The notes below the pieces were generated by a model, which was given only the letters and a program-made list of their open reading frames with translations, was not told the DNA's origin and did not search any database. Of a DNA stretch of 64,000 bases, positions 60,301-64,000 are shown one piece after another. The position numbers were made by a program, and so were the translations under genes. The DNA is from Rhodococcus sp040643435. Its GTDB lineage: Bacteria > Actinomycetota > Actinomycetes > Mycobacteriales > Mycobacteriaceae. Positions within the stretch are counted from its first letter, which is position 1, and every line of letters begins with the position of its first letter. Where the stretch lies: positions 124,001 through 188,000 of the forward strand of contig NZ_JBEYUH010000003.1 of the NCBI RefSeq assembly GCF_040643435.1, given 5' to 3'.

Positions 60301-61927
60301 CGCCGAGGTGCGTGGTTCGACGCCGGGTGTGGGCCTGATCTCCCCGCCGCCGCACCACGACATCTACTCGATCGAGGATCTCGCGCAGCTGATCCACGAC
60401 CTGAAGAACGCCAACCCGAAGGCCCGCATCCACGTGAAGCTGGTCTCCGAACTCGGTGTCGGCACGGTCGCCGCGGGTGTGTCGAAGGCGCATGCCGACG
60501 TCGTGCTCATCTCCGGTCACGACGGTGGCACCGGTGCCTCGCCGTTGACCTCCCTCAAGCACGCGGGCGCCCCCTGGGAGATCGGCCTGGCCGAGACCCA
60601 GCAGACCCTCATGCTCAACGGGCTGCGCGACCGCATCGTCGTGCAGGTCGACGGACAGATGAAGACCGGGCGCGACGTGGTCGTCGCCGCGCTCCTCGGT
60701 GCCGAGGAGTTCGGATTCGCGACCGCACCTCTGGTGGTCTCGGGTTGCATCATGATGCGCGTGTGCCATCTCGACACCTGCCCCGTGGGTGTGGCGACGC
60801 AGAATCCGGTGCTGCGCAAGCGGTTCACCGGTAAACCGGAGTTCGTCGAGAACTTCATGCTCTACATCGCCGAGGAAGTGCGGGAGTACCTGGCGGAGCT
60901 CGGTTTCCGCACCCTCGACGAGGCGATCGGCCAGGTGGACGTCCTCGACACCCGCAAGGCCGTCGAGCATTACCGCGCGTCGAAGCTCGATCTGTCGCCG
61001 CTGCTCGAGAAGGTCACCTCCCCGATCTTCGGCGAGCAGGACATGTACTGCACCAAGGAGCAGTACCACGCCCTCGACAAGGCGCTCGACAACGAGCTCA
61101 TCGCGAAGGCACAGCCTGCCCTCGAATCGGGTACGCCCGTCTCGTTCGACACCCCGATCACCAACGTCAACCGCACGGTCGGCACGATGCTCGGTCACGA
61201 GCTCACCAAGAAGTGCGGTGCCGAAGGGTTGCCGGACGACACCATCGACATCACGTTCACCGGTTCTGCCGGTAACAGCTTCGGTGCGTTCGTTCCCCGC
61301 GGCATCACGATGCGTCTGAACGGTGACGCGAACGACTTCGTGGGTAAGGGACTGTCGGGCGGTCGCATCATCGTGCGCCCGCCGCACAACGCGGCCGACG
61401 GCTTCGTGCCCGAGGACAACATCATCGCCGGCAACGTGATCCTGTTCGGTGCCACCTCGGGTGAGGTACTCATCCGGGGCATCGCAGGTGAACGCTTCGC
61501 GGTCCGTAATTCCGGAGCCACGGCCGTCGTCGAGGGCGTCGGCGACCACGGCTGCGAGTACATGACGGGTGGCAAGGTCGTCATCCTCGGCAAGACCGGC
61601 CGCAACTTCGGTGCGGGCATGTCCGGTGGTGTCGCGTTCGTGTACAACCCGGACAAGGACTTCGAGAACAACCTGAACACCGAGTTGGTCGACCTCGAGG
61701 ATCTCGAGGGTGAGGACTTCGCCTGGCTCAAGGGCGCGGTGGAACGGCATCGTGACGAAACGGGCTCCGAGGTCGCAGCCCGCATCCTGGCCGACTGGTC
61801 GCAACAGGTCAGCCATTTCGCGAAGGTCATGCCTCGCGATTACAAGAAGGTGCTCATGGCAATCAAGGACGCCACCATTCGTGGTGCGAACGTGGACGAG
61901 GCGATCATGGAGGCTGCTCGTGGCTGA
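57332..61927 (+). CDS. gltB: Glutamate synthase large subunit (GOGAT alpha)
   Basis: A 1531-residue enzyme that makes glutamate from glutamine and 2-oxoglutarate. The N-terminal amidotransferase nucleophile is Cys20 in NEHDSCGVAF, probably exposed by cleavage. The central and FMN-synthase domains follow (GAMSYGSISAEAHETLA, NSGEGGEHPSRF, PPPHHDIYSIEDLAQLI, GHDGGTGASP), then the cysteines of the 3Fe-4S site (CIMMRVCHLDTCPVGV) and the beta-helix C-terminus (GGKVVILGKTGRNFGAGM). The ATG at 57332 is preferred over the frame at 57305. gltD follows with an 8-bp overlap. It works in ammonia assimilation with glutamine synthetase. Confidence 0.97.
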   Translation: MTHLPGPRGLYHPANEHDSCGVAFVVDMHGRRSRDIVEKAITALVNLEHRGAAGAEQNTGDGAGILIQIPDAYFREVVDFDLPPEGAYATGIAFLPKGTEAADAAAAEVNRIVEEEGLQVLGWREVPVDESELGSMAKDAMPTFRQIFIASGARALTGLDLERRAYVVRKRTEHELGHHGAGEDGPGSETVYFPSLSTSTFVYKGMLTTPQMKGFYRDLQDERVVSALGLVHSRFSTNTFPSWPLAHPFRRVAHNGEINTVTGNANWMRAREALIDTDVFGGRDKLEKIFPVCTPGASDTARFDEVLELLHLGGRSLPHAVLMMIPEAWERHESMDPARRAFYEYHAALMEPWDGPASVCFTDGTVIGAVLDRNGLRPSRAWVTDDGLVVMASEVGVLDIPTEKIISKRRLQPGRMFLVDTAKGRIVEDEEIKRELAAEHPYEEWVANGVTRLEDLPESKYTYMSHERVVLRQQVFGYTREEVDLLVKPMAASGAEALGSMGTDTPIAVLSSRPRQLFDFFSQLFAQVTNPPLDAIREEIVTSMGGMLGPEGDLLNPTEASCRQILISAPVIDNDDLQKLIHVNDEKQFPGFNSVIIRGLYPVAEGGDGLRRALETIREQVSLAIDKGARLIVLSDRESDEKLAPIPSLLLTSAVHHHLVREKTRTKVGLLVEAGDAREVHHIAALCGFGAAVVNPYMAFESIDELLQNGDLPEGMTLEKAIANYIKAASKGVLKVMSKMGISTLASYTGAQLFQVIGLSQELVDEYFTGLQSQLGGVGLDEIAADVAARHRTAFLDRQSERAHRELEVGGEYQWRREGEYHLFNPDTVFKLQHATRTGQYSIFKEYTKLVDDQSERLASLRGLFEFKKGVRPPVPLDEVEPASEIVKRFSTGAMSYGSISAEAHETLAIAMNRLGGRSNSGEGGEHPSRFTPDENGDWRRSAIKQVASGRFGVTAHYLSNCTDIQIKMAQGAKPGEGGQLPPHKVYPWVAEVRGSTPGVGLISPPPHHDIYSIEDLAQLIHDLKNANPKARIHVKLVSELGVGTVAAGVSKAHADVVLISGHDGGTGASPLTSLKHAGAPWEIGLAETQQTLMLNGLRDRIVVQVDGQMKTGRDVVVAALLGAEEFGFATAPLVVSGCIMMRVCHLDTCPVGVATQNPVLRKRFTGKPEFVENFMLYIAEEVREYLAELGFRTLDEAIGQVDVLDTRKAVEHYRASKLDLSPLLEKVTSPIFGEQDMYCTKEQYHALDKALDNELIAKAQPALESGTPVSFDTPITNVNRTVGTMLGHELTKKCGAEGLPDDTIDITFTGSAGNSFGAFVPRGITMRLNGDANDFVGKGLSGGRIIVRPPHNAADGFVPEDNIIAGNVILFGATSGEVLIRGIAGERFAVRNSGATAVVEGVGDHGCEYMTGGKVVILGKTGRNFGAGMSGGVAFVYNPDKDFENNLNTELVDLEDLEGEDFAWLKGAVERHRDETGSEVAARILADWSQQVSHFAKVMPRDYKKVLMAIKDATIRGANVDEAIMEAARG

Positions 61928-63371
61928 TCCCACCGGTTTCCTCAAGCACGGTTCTCGTGAGACGCCGGTTCGCCGGCCGGTTCCGCTCCGGTTGCTCGAC
62001 TGGAAGGAGGTCTACGAGCCGTTCCCGCTCGAGACCCTCCAGGACCAGGCCAGCCGCTGCATGGACTGCGGTATTCCTTTCTGCCACAACGGTTGCCCGC
62101 TGGGGAATCTCATCCCCGAGTGGAACGACCTCGCCTACAAGGGCAAGTGGGAGGACGGCATCGAGCGTCTGCACGCCACGAACAACTTCCCCGAGTTCAC
62201 CGGCCGCCTCTGCCCGGCGCCCTGTGAGGCGTCGTGCGTGCTCGGCATCAACCAGGATCCGGTGACGATCAAGCAGGTCGAGGTCGAGCTGATCGAGAAG
62301 GCGTTCGACGACGGTCGCGTCAAGCCGGTTCCGCCGTCGAAGCTCACCGGTCGCAAGGTGGCGATCGTCGGTTCCGGACCCGCGGGACTCGCTGCGGCGC
62401 AGCAGCTCACGCGCGCCGGCCACTCGGTGACGGTGTTCGAGCGGGCCGACCGCATCGGCGGTCTCCTCCGTTACGGCATCCCCGAGTTCAAGATGGAGAA
62501 GCGCTTCATCGACCGCCGCCTCGCGCAGATGGAGGCCGAAGGCACCATCTTCAAGCCGGGTGTGAATGTCGGCGTCGACATCTCGGCCGACGAACTGCGC
62601 GAGCAGTTCGACGCGGTGGTGCTCGCCGGTGGCGCAACGGTTGCGCGCGACCTGCAGATCCCCGGACGCGAACTCGACGGCATCCATCAGGCGATGGAGT
62701 TCCTGCCGATTGCCAACCGCGTGCAGCTCGGTGACCTGCCGGCCCCGACCATCACGGCCGAGGGCAAGAAGGTCGTCATCATCGGCGGCGGCGACACCGG
62801 TGCCGACTGCCTCGGCACCTCGCACCGTCAGGGTGCGGTGAGCGTCCACCAGTTCGAGATCATGCCGCGCCCGCCGGAGCAGCGCGCCGAGTCGACCCCG
62901 TGGCCGACGTACCCGCTCATGTACCGCGTCTCCTCTGCCCACGAGGAGGGTGGCGAGCGCGTGTTCTCCGTCAACACCGAGGAATTCGTCGGTAAGGACG
63001 GCAAGGTCACCGCGCTGAAGGCACACGAAGTGGAGATGGTCGACGGCCGCTTCCAGAAGGTCGAGGGCAGCGACTTCGAACTCGAGGCAGACCTCGTGCT
63101 GCTCGCGATGGGCTTCACCGGCGCCGAGAAGCCGGGCCTGCTCACCGACCTCGGTGTCGACTTCGACCAGCGTGGCAACGTCGCCCGCTCGTCGGAGTGG
63201 GCCACCAACGTCGACGGCGTCTTCGTTGCCGGAGACATGGGCCGGGGGCAGTCGCTCATCGTGTGGGCCATCGCCGAGGGACGCGCATGCGCCGCCGCGG
63301 TGGACAGTTTCCTCGAGGGAGCTACGGCACTGCCGGTGCCGATCACCACGAGCACGATGCCGCAGCGCTGA
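61920..63371 (+). CDS. gltD: Glutamate synthase small subunit (GOGAT beta)
   Basis: A 483-residue NADPH-binding flavoprotein partner of GltB. The N-terminus has cysteines for two 4Fe-4S clusters (CMDCGIPFCHNGCPLGN and CPAPCEASC), then the FAD fold VAIVGSGPAGLAAAQQL and the NADPH fold VIIGGGDTGADCLG. It passes electrons from NADPH to the large subunit. The GTG at 61920 lies inside the gltB end, so both are translated together. A strong terminator follows. Confidence 0.97.
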   Translation: MADPTGFLKHGSRETPVRRPVPLRLLDWKEVYEPFPLETLQDQASRCMDCGIPFCHNGCPLGNLIPEWNDLAYKGKWEDGIERLHATNNFPEFTGRLCPAPCEASCVLGINQDPVTIKQVEVELIEKAFDDGRVKPVPPSKLTGRKVAIVGSGPAGLAAAQQLTRAGHSVTVFERADRIGGLLRYGIPEFKMEKRFIDRRLAQMEAEGTIFKPGVNVGVDISADELREQFDAVVLAGGATVARDLQIPGRELDGIHQAMEFLPIANRVQLGDLPAPTITAEGKKVVIIGGGDTGADCLGTSHRQGAVSVHQFEIMPRPPEQRAESTPWPTYPLMYRVSSAHEEGGERVFSVNTEEFVGKDGKVTALKAHEVEMVDGRFQKVEGSDFELEADLVLLAMGFTGAEKPGLLTDLGVDFDQRGNVARSSEWATNVDGVFVAGDMGRGQSLIVWAIAEGRACAAAVDSFLEGATALPVPITTSTMPQR

Positions 63372-63391
63372 TCCGGTGAGATACCGGAAGT

Positions 63392-63423
63392 CCGGGGCCG
63401 CACACCGACGTGTGCGGCCCCGG
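63392..63423 (+). terminator. Terminator of the gltBD operon
   Basis: A perfect 14-bp G/C-rich stem (CCGGGGCCGCACAC and complement) with a 4-nt loop, followed by cctcgtttcg. Confidence 0.92.
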
Positions 63424-63490
63424 CCTCGTTTCGCCGATATCTCGATGTGATCTGCTGCCGTCCCGCATCGCAACGGTTATGGTTCTGCCC

Positions 63491-64000
63491 ATGACGGCTA
63501 CCGGGCGGGCGTTGGCGACGGCCGTGTTGGGTGCGGCTGTGGTCGCGACTGCCGTTGCGACGGCTCCGGCTGCTCTTGCAGACTCGGTGGAGACGTGCGT
63601 CCGGAACGGTGGAGGACTGGTCTCCGTGGACGGCGCCGAGCCCGTCCCACCGGTTTTCGGATTCGACGGCCTGCGGCTGCTCGGGCTCGAGGGTGGTGTG
63701 GGCAATGCCTGCATCACGAATGTCGGCCCCGGTGCGGTGACCGTCACCCATCCCGAGGGTCGCATCCCCGGACGGACCGAGGTGTCCACAGCACTCGTGG
63801 AGATGCGCGTGGACGGCGGTCTCGGCAATGTCGCGGTAACCAATGTCGGTAGCGGCGCGGTGACGGTACGTCGCACGGAGGTCACGCCTGAGCCTGCCGT
63901 AGCCCCCGCACCGGCACCGGAGCCGGGGATGCCGGAGATGATCCTCGACGCGGGAACCGACGGTGTGTTCGTGACGAACGTCGGAACAGGAGGCGTCACC
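63491..64000 (+). CDS. Secreted repeat protein, partial (runs off window)
   Basis: At least 170 residues, open to the end of the window without a stop. The first ~31 residues are a Sec signal peptide (MTATGRALATAVLGAAVVAT, then cleavage near ALA-DS). The mature part repeats a (V/I)TNVGxGxVTV unit three times: ACITNVGPGAVTV, VAVTNVGSGAVTV, VFVTNVGTGGVT, separated by Pro/Ala/Glu linkers. A pair of cysteines (CVRN...NACITN) may form a disulfide. The ATG is seven bases after TATGGT (63478-63483), a leaderless layout. No family recognised; the antisense frame there is a shadow. Confidence 0.75.
   Translation, partial: MTATGRALATAVLGAAVVATAVATAPAALADSVETCVRNGGGLVSVDGAEPVPPVFGFDGLRLLGLEGGVGNACITNVGPGAVTVTHPEGRIPGRTEVSTALVEMRVDGGLGNVAVTNVGSGAVTVRRTEVTPEPAVAPAPAPEPGMPEMILDAGTDGVFVTNVGTGGVT

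Noticed and set aside
57326..61945. A 1539-codon antisense frame across gltB
   Set aside because: It is the high-GC shadow of gltB; its composition (Val/Arg/Asp/Gly) has no family resemblance, while the plus strand is clearly GltB.
63343..63999. Minus-strand 218-codon frame at the right edge
   Set aside because: Thr/Pro/Ser/Ala-rich shadow of the plus-strand secreted repeat gene, which has a signal peptide and promoter.

Overview
The window looks like a chromosomal segment from a high-GC actinobacterium of the Rhodococcus/Mycobacterium group, most likely Rhodococcus. That is an inference from gene order, codon use and protein similarity; no 16S gene is present. The strongest clue is a block from about 8.4 to 23.1 kb that follows the replication-origin-proximal region of Mycobacterium tuberculosis almost gene for gene: cwsA, ppiA, a PH-domain protein, crgA, a DUF881 protein, pabA/trpG, then pknB-pknA-pbpA-rodA-pstP-fhaB-fhaA on the minus strand and tRNA-Leu(CAG). 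A rhomboid protease gene is inserted after ppiA.

Layout. 0-6 kb: a probable copper/heme export operon (small membrane protein, PCu(A)C copper chaperone lipoprotein, Tat-exported DyP peroxidase), an R2-like ligand-binding oxidase, a membrane-anchored Hsp70-like protein and a secreted lipase. 6-8 kb: an acyl-CoA dehydrogenase. 8.3-23.2 kb: the cell-division and Ser/Thr-kinase block, which joins peptidoglycan synthesis (PbpA, RodA) to phosphorylation signalling (PknA, PknB, PstP, FhaA, FhaB). 23.2-26.3 kb: small accessory genes, including an HxlR regulator divergent from an NTF2-like protein. 26.3-30.2 kb: a CsoR-controlled copper-efflux operon (csoR, copZ, a secreted histidine-motif protein, copA). 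30.2-38.1 kb: a GT87 mannosyltransferase, a SRAP/HMCES-type protein, a sulfonate-type ABC importer with an FMN monooxygenase, and a WS/DGAT acyltransferase. 38.2-49.9 kb: a probable inducible catabolic cluster (APH-like kinase, DUF35-thiolase fusion, family III CoA-transferase, TetR, 3Fe-4S-type ferredoxin, mycofactocin-type SDR, aldehyde dehydrogenase, P450, amidohydrolase, CrtC-like protein). 50-57 kb: a ClpC2-like autoregulated decoy, a Cu-only SOD-like lipoprotein, a carboxylesterase, a large-subunit catalase, and a TetR/FAD-monooxygenase pair. 57.3-63.4 kb: glutamate synthase gltBD. The right edge holds the start of a secreted repeat protein.

The most distinctive material is the 38-50 kb catabolic cluster. 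Two of its divergent promoters share a TetR-like operator sequence, and its enzymes make a plausible hydroxylate-oxidise-activate-cleave route for an unknown, perhaps terpenoid or alicyclic, substrate. Also notable are the ClpC2-like gene, whose -35, -10 and start codon lie inside or against two CGTCAAC/GTTGACG palindromes, and a repeated promoter layout (TANNNT followed by 6-7 nt and then ATG or GTG) suggesting at least nine leaderless genes. All functions are read from sequence motifs and remembered family features; no database search was run.
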